64,000 nucleotides of DNA, from contig NC_091671.1 in the NCBI RefSeq assembly GCF_042453785.1, positions 8,812,001 to 8,876,000 on the forward strand, in the 5' to 3' direction. Shown piece by piece: positions 22,614 to 33,699 of this stretch. How positions within the stretch are numbered: position 1 is the first letter of the stretch; each line of letters starts with the position of its first letter. The notes under the pieces are model-generated. The model was given only the letters and a program-made list of their open reading frames with translations, was not told where the DNA came from and searched no databases. Both the position numbers and the translations under genes were made by a program. This DNA comes from Malus domestica. Lineage: Eukaryota > Streptophyta > Magnoliopsida > Rosales > Rosaceae.

Positions 22614-22705
22614 CTCATAGGCCTATGGTGAAGCTGGGAGAGTACAAACTTGTGCGACCAATGAAATCGACCATAACTCACCAACTACTTAAAGTGGGCA
22701 AACAC

Positions 22706-23046
22706 TGAAGAAAGTTGAAGTTCCACCATAAAACCAATTGGCAATATGAGGAGTAGCCCAACTTGTTATAAGCCCATGCAAGGTCCATCATTCCATCAAT
22801 GTGAGACTCATTCTTAACACGCTCCTCAAGTGTGGTGAATTTTAAAGCCTAACACATGGACAACACAACGGGGTGATGTGGAGCACGTGTGGCCGTTGGA
22901 CTTCACACGTGGAACAACCTGCTCTGATACTATGAAGAAAGTTGAGGTTCCACCATAAAACCAATTGACAATATAAGGAGCAGCCCAACCTATTATAAGC
23001 TCATGTAAGGTCCATCATCTCATTAATGTGGGACTAATTCTCAACA
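22706..23046 (-). mobile_element. TRIM (miniature LTR retrotransposon), 341 bp
   Basis: Two 114-bp terminal repeats (22706-22819 and 22933-23046), each starting TGAAGAAAGTTGA and ending in AACA, enclose 113 bp. The target duplication AACAC is perfect (22701-22705 and 23047-23051). Just inside the right repeat is GCTCTGATACTA. Read on the minus strand this is TAGTATCAGAGCAGG, close to the initiator-Met tRNA primer site TGGTATCAGAGC, so the element points to the left. There is no coding capacity. This size and layout define a terminal-repeat retrotransposon in miniature. Confidence 0.93.
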
Positions 23047-24029
23047 AACACAAGCAATGGTGTGCTCATTGAAAACTTTGGTATTTTAAATTTTAATCTT
23101 GTATTTATAGACGGGTGTATGTGTAATTCTTTTTATTGATCATTTTGTAGCATGCCACTGGAGGAAATATGGGAAGTGAAACTCCACCAAATCAGGGACA
23201 AGAACAATCCGCATCTAATGCCATCTGTTAATTTTTCTGGTTTTTTATTTTTACTTTTATTGTTTGTAGGTTTCTAAAAGGGGTAGAGTGAAACAAAATG
23301 CAAGAGGCAAGTCAGTGCACAATTCAAAAAAGCCACCTAAAAACCATAGAATCTGAAGAAATCATTTGGAAATTTAGACTTTTTGTTAATGTCATTTTTT
23401 TCTTTTTTGGATGAAGACAATGTTGTGAACGTTAAGCCCTCAGTATTGGTGTTTTTTATTTTGAAGACAATGGATGAAGACAATGTTGCTCAAAATATGT
23501 TAAGATACAAAAGTGGGTGTGTTTAGTTTAGCATGTCACGAAATCGAATTTTATATAGGCTCTATAATTTGAGAAACGGGTTGAGGTTTGGTGTTAGAAA
23601 TGGAGTTGCAAATATATATACGCTACTCAAACACAACTATCCACATGAATACTCTCTAACACAAATTTTAAGGGTTTTACTAAAGAAAAATAAAAATTTG
23701 TTAAAATATCTTAAAATGACATAAATAACCCTGAACACAAGTTATGTGCGAGGCACATGACTTATTTTGAATGGAAAACTTAACGGAGTTAGGGTGAGAT
23801 AACAAATTGATGATTTCGACAAGTTGGTATGACAAATTGCTTGAAATTTTAGTTTATATGATACATTGAAAAAGGTGTGCAAGTTCATATGACATTTTAA
23901 AAATTTTCCCTTGGGAACATTATGGTCCCTACGTCCAACCAAATAATAAGGTTTTTGATGAGATAATGCATGCCAACTTGAGCATTATAATGTTCATGAT
24001 TTTGTTTGCGTCTATACATATATTTACTC

Positions 24030-24135
24030 TGTAAATATAGATTAGGTCGGTTGGTAAGGCATTGTATCTGTCGTATTCTTATATTCAAGTTTAAATTCTT
24101 CTCTCGTAAGTTATAGTTTATAATATTGTCTTACC
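24030..24135 (+). repeat. tRNA-like SINE-type repeat
   Basis: GGTCGGTTGGTAAGGC resembles a pol III A box, and TATTCAAGTTTAAATTC lies at the spacing expected of a degraded B box. The same sequence is at about 63250-63355 because it is part of the C1/C2 duplication. It may be an old SINE head. No A-rich tail or target duplication is evident. Confidence 0.4.
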
Positions 24136-24695
24136 AAAACTAAAGATACTTATAGTGGGATATATTTTGCTTAAGTATGTATGTTTGCAAGATTAAATGA
24201 AAACCTCCAAAATGTATGGGATTTAATTGAATTCTAAACACCACCACCACCCTCATATAATTACGGCAAAAGGCGAATTTAGGAGGGCTCCTTTCAATCA
24301 TCTTGTACCCCTGCATATTATTGTGATTCAATGAAGCTTCCCGTTAAATGAACTGCACCAAATAGGGGAAACCTTTTTTTGTATCTCTGTGTCCGGAGCC
24401 AATAAACACAGAGATCTAGATCACTCATTTTAAATCAAACGATTCTCAATAGCTCATTTTATTGCCCGTTCTCACACAAACCACGAGTTCAGATCTCACT
24501 CTCTTTAACTACCTGGATCTCCGAGTTCTTGAACTTCGAAAACAAAAATTCGAAAAGGATCTCGACTCCAAATAAGGTAGCCCAAAAAATAAGGGAAACC
24601 CCACCCCACCCCCAAAAAAACACCCACCCACAACAAACGTACAACTATAAGTAAAGCTTTATGAGGGGTCGCTCTAAAATTGTTCTTAAAATTAA

Positions 24696-24838
24696 GGGAA
24701 AACTAACGAAAAATCCAATTTGTTTTTAGTTTTAATGAAAAATGACAAATAAAGGTGTCGTGAATAGTACCAGGGAAAGGTAAAAATATGATTTTTGGTT
24801 AAAAGTAAATAGTATCAAAGTGTTTCGTTAAAACTCCC
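24696..24838. mobile_element. 143-bp MITE with 9-bp target duplication
   Basis: Ends GGGAAAACTAACGAAA and TTTCGTTAAAACTCCC are imperfect inverted repeats. The flanks are a perfect 9-bp repeat, TAAAATTAA (24687-24695 and 24839-24847). Copy C2 near 63925 has a single TAAAATTAA and no insert, which proves the insertion. A sister element of nearly the same length is at 41358-41501. Confidence 0.93.
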
Positions 24839-24913
24839 TAAAATTAACTAGTCCGTCATTCCAAAAATTGTTTTGACAATGTTGCATTTAAATATTGTCT
24901 AACAATATAACAT

Positions 24914-25529
24914 TATTCCGGAAAAAACTTTTGTATAAATTATAAGTTAAAAAAAAAGACACAGTACAGCTTCTTCCTGACTATTTTAGGTGTATACTCC
25001 ATTGCTGAAAATTCTACCATGCTCATCATAATTCTTGCCAATCCACCAGGCAATTGGGTTAAATTGCCCTTGACCAAAAAAATGATGGTCCATCGGTGCC
25101 AAATTGGGTAGGCAATTGGTGGGCTCCAAGAACCTCGTTGAACTACCCTTGTAGCCAGTTGGCAATAAGTAACGATGGGCTTGACGTCAAGTAGCAGAAG
25201 GTTGGCCCTAACCCCGTGCACCGAAGTGAACCAAATAGCTCCAATTTGGGCGCCTCATAGCTGTTGGATTTGCAACCGTTTGTTGATCCGGACCATTAAA
25301 TTCAAACAATAATAGAAATTTAAAAAGATGATGTTGTGCCACGTGGAACTTTGTGACGCATTTGATATTAAAATTTTGAAAAATTCAATGATCAGGATTA
25401 ATCCCTTGGTAAAAAATCCAAAAAAAAAAAAAATGAAAAAACTTACAACAAAAAATATCTAAAAAACTTACAAAGTTCACACTAAAACAAAAATGGGAGC
25501 AATATTACTAATAGATAATGACAACGATG
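24914..25529. other. Intergenic DNA between the MULE block and the rhomboid remnant
   Basis: No exon or element signature is seen. A 93-codon open frame on the minus strand (24940-25221) has no recognisable domain. The N-terminal rhomboid exons would be expected here or further left, but I do not find them. Confidence 0.4.
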
Positions 25530-27552
25530 AAAGTGGATGAAAATCTCGTCGCATCTCCTTTCAGCCCTTCAAGGAAAACCCACTTCTTGGGCCGTCTTCA
25601 ACCACGTAAAGCTTCACTCTTTTATTAGTTTATGTGTTTAAATTTGTTGGGGTTTGCAGTTTTGGATTGAAGTTTGTGTTTTGGGATTTGTTGGGTGCTC
25701 GCATATGGAAATTTGGAAATTTTTAGTTGTGGATTGTGGGGAATTGACGCAGTGGCGGTCCTATTTCATGTAAGTTGCTTTCAAATGTGTGTTTTTGGTG
25801 AAATTATGATGAGGAGGGTTGGATAGTTGGACTGGTTTTATTTGTTATGTGAAATTAGAGTGGGATCAATCAAGGTTGAGACCTTTTTAGGTAAGAGTAA
25901 TTGTGAAAGTTATGTTTTTACAAATTTTTTGGCAAATTTTGTGACTTGGTGGATTTGGAATTTTGGTTATATTATATGTGTAAAGAAAAAGTTGAACTGC
26001 ATGAAGCTTGATGTAATTCTGCTTTTAATCAATGTTGGACTTGGGAAACCTAGTGAATATAGAAGCGAATCTACGATTAGTTGAGAAACTTAAAGGAGCT
26101 TGAGGGGTAATGAGGGTTTTAGGTATTTAGTGACATTCAGGCAATGCTTGATGTCTATTTGATGTCGGCGGATAGGAAATGCTTGAACAAAGAAGCAAGG
26201 TGCTCGAAGAGCTGCAGTAGGTAACTACTTGGTTTGATTAGATTGCTATGTCAAACAAAATGTCCCCTGTAGTATGTTATAGGGTTAAAGTTATACATTA
26301 GTGTTCTTTAGCGACTTGGTTTCAAAATTTTCGTTTTTGTTCGACTTTCCTTGGTTTGTGAGGCCAATGGTAGAATGATCATGGAAAAATGAAATTGTTT
26401 TGTCTTAATATCTCTTGTAAGAGCGGGTATGCATTCTTAAGGGACTTGTTTGTCATTCTTTTAAGCTGTTTAATGTGCTTATTTCAGTATGCATCATCCA
26501 AAGTCTATAACTGCTAAAACTAGCACTACAAGGGCGAGGGAGCTATCATCTCTTTGGAAATAAGAGCTATAGACATGCCCCGTAAGGGTCAATAGGTCTC
26601 AGTTGCATATCTAACTTGTTTCTCATGTGTTTTCATCCTGAAGGTTAGAAAAGATGGGTGCTCTAGACGCGCAGTGAGTGGTTCATCAACACCAGGGATG
26701 GCGGCTGATCTCATGTATGTGGTTACATGCTGGAGTTTTCCATGTGCTTGCCAATATGCTGAGTCTTTTATTCATTGGAATTCGGCTTGAGCAAGAATTT
26801 GGATTTGGTATGCATCTGGATTTTTAGCTTCATGTAGTAAAAGATAAAGCACACGACATAAGTTGTAGAATAATAAATTAGTTACCAAGTGCAAAACTTC
26901 TTTCATAAATCTAGAAGAGAAACACTTTCCGGATGGCTTTAGCTACCTTGCGATTAATCTACAGAGGATTTCTATGCATTTGTTTATTGAATTGTAATCC
27001 TAGAGTAGTGGTCATGTAGTGCTGGTTGCATTATAACTTACACCGGTATGTTGTTTCGTTTGATGGAAACAAGAGGACGTTTTATTCAGCGGTGGGCAAA
27101 GAAAAGAGTTTATACACCGAAGATGGGGTTCAAACTTTAGTTTTAGACATAGTATTCCATTTTACAGAATAAAATTGCTTGAAACAGAAGCTGAGAGATT
27201 ATTTCAGTTTTCCATCACATCTGTGGGAAGAAAAAGATTGTTTTGGATATCCAGTACATGTAGACATGGTTCCTCATTTTGAAATGTTTCAAGATGCCGT
27301 CTATTTGAAAAGATTGAAAAAATAATAGTTTGATGCTGATCTACATCAACACTACCTCAACCTACATGCTCCACTCACAAAGCTTCAACATACAAGCTTC
27401 AATAAAAGAAAATTCAAAGAACTTAGCGAAGAAGGCTTTGGTGTATTTAACACAATACGTTGAAATGAAGGAAAGCTTATTTATTGATATCCCCGATAAG
27501 TTACAAATATGTACATATACTTGAGTCAAAATAAACAAACAAGAGGGAGCCT

Positions 27553-28233
27553 TCACAAAGGTTGCTTAGGAGAAGTCTCAGCAGTCGGTAGAGCCCCAGA
27601 AAGAGAAGGCACCGGAGGGGGATCATTCGGAGCCTCAGTACTGGACAGAACCCTAGAAGGAGGAGGCATCAGAGGTTGATCATTTGGAGCTTCATTAAGC
27701 GGTACAGCCCCAGAAGACGAAGGCAATAAATGCCTTTGGAACAAACCCACAAATCTCTGATGATCAAGTAAAACCTGACCATCAGATTCCTTCATCTGGT
27801 CAAGCTTCCTCTTCATGTTTGTAGCATAGTCATGTGCGAGCCGGTGCAACTGTTTATTCTCATGCTTGAGCCCTCTAATCTCCTGTTTGAGACTCATCAC
27901 TTCAGCCGCCAATGATTCAACTTGGCGGGTTCGAGCAAATAGGCGTTGGGCCATATTAGACACAGAACCTGCACACTGAACACTGAGAGCCAGAGAATCC
28001 TTAACAGCCAACTCATCAGACCGTTTGGAAAGTAGTCTGTTATCTTTGGGAGTGAGAAGGTTCCTGGCCACTACCGCAGCGGTCATATCATTCTTCATCA
28101 CGGAATCCCCAACGGTAAGAGGACCAGTAGGGGAGACGAAGGATGGGCGCCATATGTTGTCTGGAGAAGGCGAGGCTGCCTCGTCAACAAGGTTCAAGTC
28201 AAAACAACGGTCGGAGGGGCCAGACATTTTCAA
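27553..28233 (-). CDS. Coiled-coil protein of the composite retroelement, 226 aa (block A)
   Basis: An uninterrupted frame of 226 codons starting MKMSGPSDRCFDLNLVDEA. Residues about 100-165 (ARTRQVESLAAEVMSLKQEI, then HENKQLHRL and MKRKLDQM) form a strong heptad-type coiled coil. The C-terminus is a proline-rich tail with repeated EAPND motifs. I do not recognise a named domain. It looks like a structural or gag-like protein of a plant non-autonomous retroelement. The block B copy differs at only eight residues and is also open, so either the element moved recently or the frame is under constraint. No reverse transcriptase is encoded on the same strand. The start chosen is the first Met; the second (two codons later) is equally possible. 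Confidence 0.6.
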   Translation of the reverse strand: MKMSGPSDRCFDLNLVDEAASPSPDNIWRPSFVSPTGPLTVGDSVMKNDMTAAVVARNLLTPKDNRLLSKRSDELAVKDSLALSVQCAGSVSNMAQRLFARTRQVESLAAEVMSLKQEIRGLKHENKQLHRLAHDYATNMKRKLDQMKESDGQVLLDHQRFVGLFQRHLLPSSSGAVPLNEAPNDQPLMPPPSRVLSSTEAPNDPPPVPSLSGALPTAETSPKQPL

Positions 28234-28359
28234 AGGTCTTGAAGAGAGAAGAGGTCGGACAAATCAAGATCTTAGAAGTGCAAGAATGGAGCTTCTACTG
28301 GTGGATATTCAAGTGTGCTTTGGAACTTAATGTCAGCCCCTATAAAAATCTGCACTCGA

Positions 28360-28600
28360 CGAAGCTTCAGAAATCGACGAGGCGCCTGCTCAGAAATCGA
28401 AGAGGCGTTTGCTTTCTCAAAAGCTGGGCTGCTCAGAGACCACGAGGGTCGATCTCAGAAATCGAAGAGGCGTTTGCTCTCTCAAAAGCTGGGCTGCTCA
28501 AAGACCACGAAGGCCGATCTCATAAATCGAAGAGGCTTGCTTTCTCAAAAGCTGGGCTGCTCAGAGACCACGAGGGCCAATCTCAAAAATAGAAGAGGCA
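28360..28600. repeat. Minisatellite 1 of block A, about 65-bp unit
   Basis: About three and a half copies of a unit containing CAGAAATCGAAGAGGC, TTTCTCAAAAGCTGGGCTGC and TCAGAGACCACGAGGG. Translation in any frame gives repeated KSKRR or KAGLLRDHEG strings, which are artefacts of the repeat. Spacer lengths vary between units. Confidence 0.9.
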
Positions 28601-28919
28601 CCTACTTTTCCAGCCTTGTCAGCACCTGTCACACGCACACTCAGCTTTGCGGAAATTATGGGCATTCTGTCGAAGATTTCTGGCGAAGTAGAAAGCACAT
28701 GAATCGTATTGTTCAATCACCCACTTCCCACACGCAACAGTAGCTCATGGGTACCACAGATAACTTTGCCAAAGTTCTCTGACAAAGTTGAGACACGTGA
28801 AGCTTGCAGCTCCCACTACATCGTTCTGACCAAGAAGGGTAAAAGAATAGCAAAGAAACAACACTAACAAAGTTTAGACACATAAATTTTGAAGGTCTAG
28901 CTACCATATTATTACCCAC

Positions 28920-29470
28920 AAGGGTAAAGGAACAGTACCACTGCTGGATAATTGGAAAGTCCCGGTGTGTCAACCTCTAGCAAACATGCCCAACCTTTAC
29001 TCACATTCGAGAAAACACTCCCAACAAGATTGCTTGCTCCAAAATCGAAGAGGCACCGCCCTCCGAATCTCGAGAGCCAGACTCCCAACATGATTACTTT
29101 CTAAAAAATCGAAGAGAGGGTAAAGGAACAGTACCACTGCTGGATAATTGGAAAGTCCCTGTGTGTCAACCTCTGTGCTTCGTGGCAAGGTAGACTAGCA
29201 AACATGCCCAACCTTTACTCACATTCGAGAAAACACTCCCAACAAGATTGCTTGCTCCAAAATCGAAGAGGCACCGCCCTCCGAATCTCGTGAGCCAGAC
29301 TCCCAACATGATTACTTTCTCAAAAATCGAAGAGACACCGCTCTCCGAATCTCGAGAGCCAGACCCCCAGCAAGATTGCTTTCTCAAAAATCGAAGAGGC
29401 ATCGTTCTCCGAATCTCGAGAGCTAGATCCCCGACAGGATTGCTTGTTCAAAAACCGAAGAAGCACCACT
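28920..29470. repeat. Minisatellite 2 and ~205-bp tandem duplication of block A
   Basis: Units of about 63 bp contain CTCAAAAATCGAAGAGGCA, CTCCGAATCTCGAGAGCCAG and CCCAACAAGATTG. They are preceded by a duplicated segment of about 205 bp that begins GGTAAAGGAACAGTACCACT (about 28924 and 29118). The core ATCGAAGAGGC is shared with minisatellite 1, so both arrays probably grew from one seed. There is no CRISPR-like regularity. Confidence 0.88.
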
Positions 29471-30929
29471 TTCCCAACTTCAAGAGCTGGATCTCCTTGG
29501 ATAAAGCTTGTCTGTAATCTTCACACGCAACATCAGCTTTCGAGATACTACAGAGCACTTTTTCAAAGTGCTCTGACAGAGTTAAAACATGTGAAGCTGG
29601 CAGCTCCCACTACCGTGCTATGACCAAGCAGGGTAAAGGAATATCATTATTACTTGATGTTAGGGAAACTCCTATATATGTCGACCTCCATCCCCAATGG
29701 ACAGGCAGACCTGCAAAAATGCTCAACCCTTCCTCTTATCTGAGAGGGCACTCCCAACGAAGCCTTTCGAAATATTCAGCTTTCTTTCCCCCCGATAACA
29801 CCTCTGTAAACAAGCTATACTAGAGCAAGAATATCTCATATCATCAGGGTTAAAAGCAAGAGTATCCCATATCATGCTTTTTCCCTGTCTTTTCCTTTGG
29901 CCTTGTTCTTACCTGCAAGACAAGGAGAATGAGAGCAATCAGTCAGCACTTGGAATCAAGCTTCCAGCCAGGAACTGACTGCCTGGAACCCCTTACCTGA
30001 TTACTTACCTGGCATTGCTCTCGAGTACTCATCTTCAACATCTTATGCTTCCAGGGAAGATACCGCATCTGCCTGAGGAACAGATAGGGCAAGTGAGAAG
30101 GATACAAGGAAGCATGTGGAGACAAGCGTAACAGCACACGTGCCGATACATCCACTACTCTGTCAAAAGCAAAAGTATCCCATATCAGCAGGGTCGAACG
30201 TATTCTAGATTTGATGGACTTGTTTTGACCCTCAAATTCTTCAGTCGGCCTTATACTCTGGAGGAAACCAGAAAACCCTCCAGCCCAGTTCAAGAATAAG
30301 CCTGTGGAAAGTTACGTCTTCAAAAGCAAAAGTATCCCATATCATCTCTTCTCATTTTTCTTCTCTTTATCCTTCATGCTGCCTGCAAGATAGGGAGAAT
30401 GTGAACAATCAGCCAGAGCTCTGATTGCTTACCTTGTCTGTCACCTCTTTCAGCAGATCCCCTAGCTCGGCGACTTGGGGGACTCCTACTACATGGTTTG
30501 TATCGCGCTTGACCAAGCCTGAAACTACAAGTAAGCTTCAAGTGAAATTGATACATTACCTTGTGCATCTCCACCAGTTACAGATACCACCCCTGGATGG
30601 AGGAAGAGTACTTCCAGAGAAGATGCCACATCTACCTATGAGACAGATAAGGCAAGTCAAGACGATACCACACTCTGGTACTTAGAAGTTTCGTGGTTAC
30701 GAGATCATTTTCCCACAATATTTCCTAATGTCATTTGTACTAAATCATTCACTTGTACTCACTAAAGGAGAGCTTGAACCTATGTACTTGTGTAAACCCT
30801 TCACAATTAATGAGAACTCATCTATTCCGTGGACGTAGCCAATCTGGGTGAACCACGTACATCTTGTGTTTGCTTTCCTATCTCTATCCATTTATATACT
30901 TATCCACACTAATGACCGGAGCAATCTAG

Positions 30930-31553
30930 CGAAGATCACAAAAAGTGACCGTTTTCGCTACCTAGGATCTATCTTGCAAGAGAACGGAGACTTAGATGGA
31001 GATCTCAACCATAGAATACAAGCTGGATGGATGAAGTGTAAGAGTGCATCCGGCGTGTTTGTGTGACCGTCGTAGGCCACTGAAGCTCAAGGGAAAATTT
31101 TATAGGACGACAATAAGGCCACGATGTTGTATGGCACAGAATGTTGGGCGGTGAAGCATCAACACGTACACAAAATGGGTGTAGCGGAGATGAGGATGCT
31201 TCGTGGGAGGTATGGGCACACGAGAAAGGATAAGATTGAGAATGAGGATATCCGAGGTAAAGTAGGAGTAGCCAAAATTGAAGGAAATATGAGAGAAAAT
31301 CGGTTCTGGTGGTTTGGACATGTGCAAAGAAGGCCTACTGACGCTCCGGTTCGAAAATGTGACTACGGGACAGAGGTTCAGGGCCGAAGGGGTAGAGGAA
31401 GACCTAGGAAAACTTTGGAATAGACCCTAGGAAAAGACTTGAGTACTTGGATCTAACGGAGGACATGACACAAAACCGAGCGCAATGGCGTTCTAGGATT
31501 CATATAGCCGACCCCACTTAGTGGGAAAAGGCTTTGTTGTTGTTGTTGTTGTT
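30930..31553 (+). pseudogene. LINE reverse-transcriptase C-terminus with TTG-repeat tail (block A)
   Basis: The frames give [80 protein letters not shown] and AQWRSRIHIADPT at the stop. This is the end of a plant non-LTR (LINE) polyprotein, downstream of the polymerase core. It is followed by GTGGGAAAAGGC and a TTG microsatellite (31534-31552), the typical 3' end of this family. A frameshift near 31062 and a stop near 31421 show it is dead. Reverse-transcription machinery recognising such a tail could explain how the block spread. Confidence 0.88.
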
Positions 31554-32999
31554 CGGCAGTTTGAATTGGTTTCCTATATCTCATGTCTGGTTTTGGTGGG
31601 AGTTTGCTTTCAGCTCTTTTTATTCAATATGGTATTTCTGTTGGTGCTTCTGGTGCACTTTTTGGTTTACTAGGAAGCATGCTTTCAGAGCTCACATCAA
31701 ATTGGACAATGTATGTAAATAATGTAAATAAAATTTTGTATACTCAATGATGCACCTCTTTATAGTATGCACATGACCCCTTGATCTTACAGTTTCAGAT
31801 TTCGATCCGCAGTTAGCAGCATTGCTTACTCTCCTTTTCATCATCATATCTTGGATTTTTGTTTTTGATCCGCCCCCAGTTTAAATGGCTTACCCAACAG
31901 AATGCTCCCCTTGGACGTGTTACTACTCCAGTTAAATCTAAACACAAGACGTGTCAATATGTATTGTGGGTCCTCTCTTTGATACTATTGATTGTTGGGT
32001 AAACTCCTCCTCGATCTCTGATTTAACTGTTTGACTTCATGAACCTAATCGACTCCCTGCATGAGAATCTGGTAGCCACAGTTGACGTGTGCACATTTTT
32101 TTTGATCAAATCAGAGAACTGGATTTTTCGTAGATATGTAGATATCATGTGTCATGTAATATTTTCATTGCGATTAGGCTCTGTATCTGCTTGTTTCTCA
32201 TCAGAATGGTTTGGAGAACGCATTGTGTTATCGCTATTCTCTGTGTGATACTAATTGATCACTTTGTTGATAGCGGCTTCTACTTTGCTGTTTTGGATTG
32301 CATGTGTTGGCAGTAGTTTGTTGTTTTGTTATTGGAAACAAAGGTTCATTTTCCTCGTATTTGCGTAGTATCCGTATATGCAGGCATTTTCTGACAGAAG
32401 TCATGTTTTTGACAGGTATACTCTTGGCTTGGTTACTCCTTTTCGAGGGTTCAATCTAAACAACCATTGTTCCTGGTGTCATTATTTGAGCTGTGTCCCT
32501 ACATCAAAATGGAATTGCAAGTCACAAAATATTTATTGTCTGATAATATGCTGTACTTTTCTGCGCATATTAACTTCCTCCTTAATATTTGATAGACAGA
32601 AGTGCTTGCTTATTAATATGATCATGGTTGCATTCAGTCGTTCTAGTTTGGCATGCCGTTTAGTCTAATGCCTTAAAGAAACGTAATTTAAGAAATGACT
32701 CGCAAAATTCTGTGTCAGGAAATTGCTTCTGCAACGTACTTTGTTCATACTATAAATTGGTTTTGTACTTTGTATTGACATATTGTTCTTTATATGCATA
32801 TATGCACCAATCTTGCAGTCGAGCCAGATAGGGAATCAGCTGAACTTAACGTGCGTAAGCAATGGTAGAAATGGAACATATTCATTGTCAGATCCCAGCC
32901 CCTCCCGGACTCAGCAGCTATATGCTGAGCTTTGCAGTTGACCATACATGTACAGATTTCAGAGTTGATAGAATGTTGATTGATATGCTTGATTCTTGT

Positions 33000-33599
33000 T
33001 GTAAGTATTCTTTCTCTTTCTTTTGTTTTCTGTTGGGTAAAATAGTCATGTGCATTCACCAAGCAATGGTTCTAATTGTCATTATTTTTTTCATTCTTTT
33101 ACTGCCTTTGTACCTCTTTTCTACAATTCATAACAGTTGAAACCCATACCGATAACTATGAAATTTATTCACCATATAGAACTACTCAAACACGCAATTT
33201 ACTCACCATAGCTAAGTTTGTCGAATGTGGGATGTTACAGATCCTCTCAATCGGACCTTTGTGCTCTACCTTCTCGGCTCTCGCTCTCATTCTGCAATGT
33301 TGCAAGATGATCGGACATATGTATAGTTTCTAGTTCATCCTCTAGAGACCAACTTTGAAAAAAAATCAACTAAATAAAAATCGTTTAACCATTTAATAAA
33401 CATTGTCAAAATTTCAGTATTTAACTGAAAAACATAGTTCATTTATTTATTGGATAACAATTAGATGAAAAAACAAGTATGAATTACTCTGGTTTTTTGG
33501 CAAAGTTGGACTTTAAAGGGTGACACAGAAATGGACAATTTTACAATAGGGGAGGATCATTTCGAAACTTGGCATTAAATAATTTCGAAACTTAGCATA
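33000..33599. repeat. Segmental duplication, copy 2 (paralogue of 15192-15857), with unoccupied Pack-MULE site
   Basis: Matches the sequence flanking the Pack-MULE at 13664-15182. Here CTTTCTTTTGTTTTC runs straight into TGTTGGGTAAAATAGTC, so this copy never carried the element. The segment follows directly after the rhomboid 3' end and leads into the split kinase fragment. Confidence 0.92.
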
Positions 33600-33699
33600 T
33601 GAAACTTTAAAGTGTTTTGTCATATTTCTTTCTTTGTTCGTCAAGAAAGGAAAGGAAAGAAATTTCGTCAAGTACAATAACAAACTCTTATTTGGAAGT

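Larger units (their letters stand above)
18764..24913. mobile_element. MULE-derived block carrying PEX14 and SAHH fragments, copy C1
   Basis: This block is a diverged copy of 59714-64000 (copy C2) in the same orientation. Shared content, in order: PEX14 exon (minus), SAHH fragment (minus), the sequence leading into a Mutator transposase core, a C-terminal transposase stub, and a long 3' flank. C1 keeps the SWIM zinc-finger end of the transposase but has lost the catalytic middle. C2 keeps the catalytic middle but lost the SWIM part. C1 has a 400-bp stretch near 18820-19215 that C2 lacks, and it has received four later insertions (MULE MITE, hAT MITE, TRIM, small MITE), each absent at the matching place in C2 or in a part C2 lacks. 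Outer terminal repeats were not located. Confidence 0.75.
27348..31553. mobile_element. Composite retroelement block A (gag-like ORF, minisatellites, LINE 3' end)
   Basis: This 4.2 kb block recurs at 53332-57695 with very high similarity and the same internal order: a minus-strand coding sequence of 226 residues, two minisatellites, a stretch with exon-like but unassigned sequence (29600-30900), and a plus-strand LINE reverse-transcriptase end with a TTG-repeat tail. It lies in the rhomboid intron and its tail ends seven bases before the splice acceptor of exon 3. I could not define a convincing target-site duplication. The left border is defined only as the point where similarity to block B begins. 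Confidence 0.8.
25530..32941 (+). pseudogene. RBL: Rhomboid intramembrane protease (RBL type), dead and split by a retroelement
   Basis: Six exon-sized pieces with GT-AG borders follow the plant rhomboid order. 25530-25605 reads RRISFQPFKENPLLGPSST. 26644-26807 has the [20 protein letters not shown] region. 31560-31723 has [11 protein letters not shown] and the catalytic serine motif [11 protein letters not shown]. 31813-31998 reads [12 protein letters not shown], then [17 protein letters not shown]. 32416-32520 reads FNLNNHCSWCHYLSCVPTSK. 32819-32941 reads SSQIGNQLNLTC and ends at a stop. Rhomboids are multi-pass membrane serine proteases using a Ser-His dyad. Lesions: TGA in exon 2 (26674-26676) and exon 3 (31562-31564), both plausible Arg-to-stop changes; a deletion in exon 4 removing the segment with the catalytic-His motif (HIGG) and shifting the frame; and a phase break before the last exon. 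The N-terminus is missing, and block A (27348-31553) occupies the intron before exon 3. Confidence 0.9.

Noticed and set aside
28360-29470. Regular repeats that might suggest a CRISPR-like array
   Set aside because: The units are 63-65-bp minisatellites in tandem, in a plant genome, with no unique spacers.
27327-31564. AGTTTGA on both sides of block A as a possible target duplication
   Set aside because: It is only seven bases, not adjacent to the similarity border on the left, and the right copy overlaps the rhomboid exon; too weak to claim.
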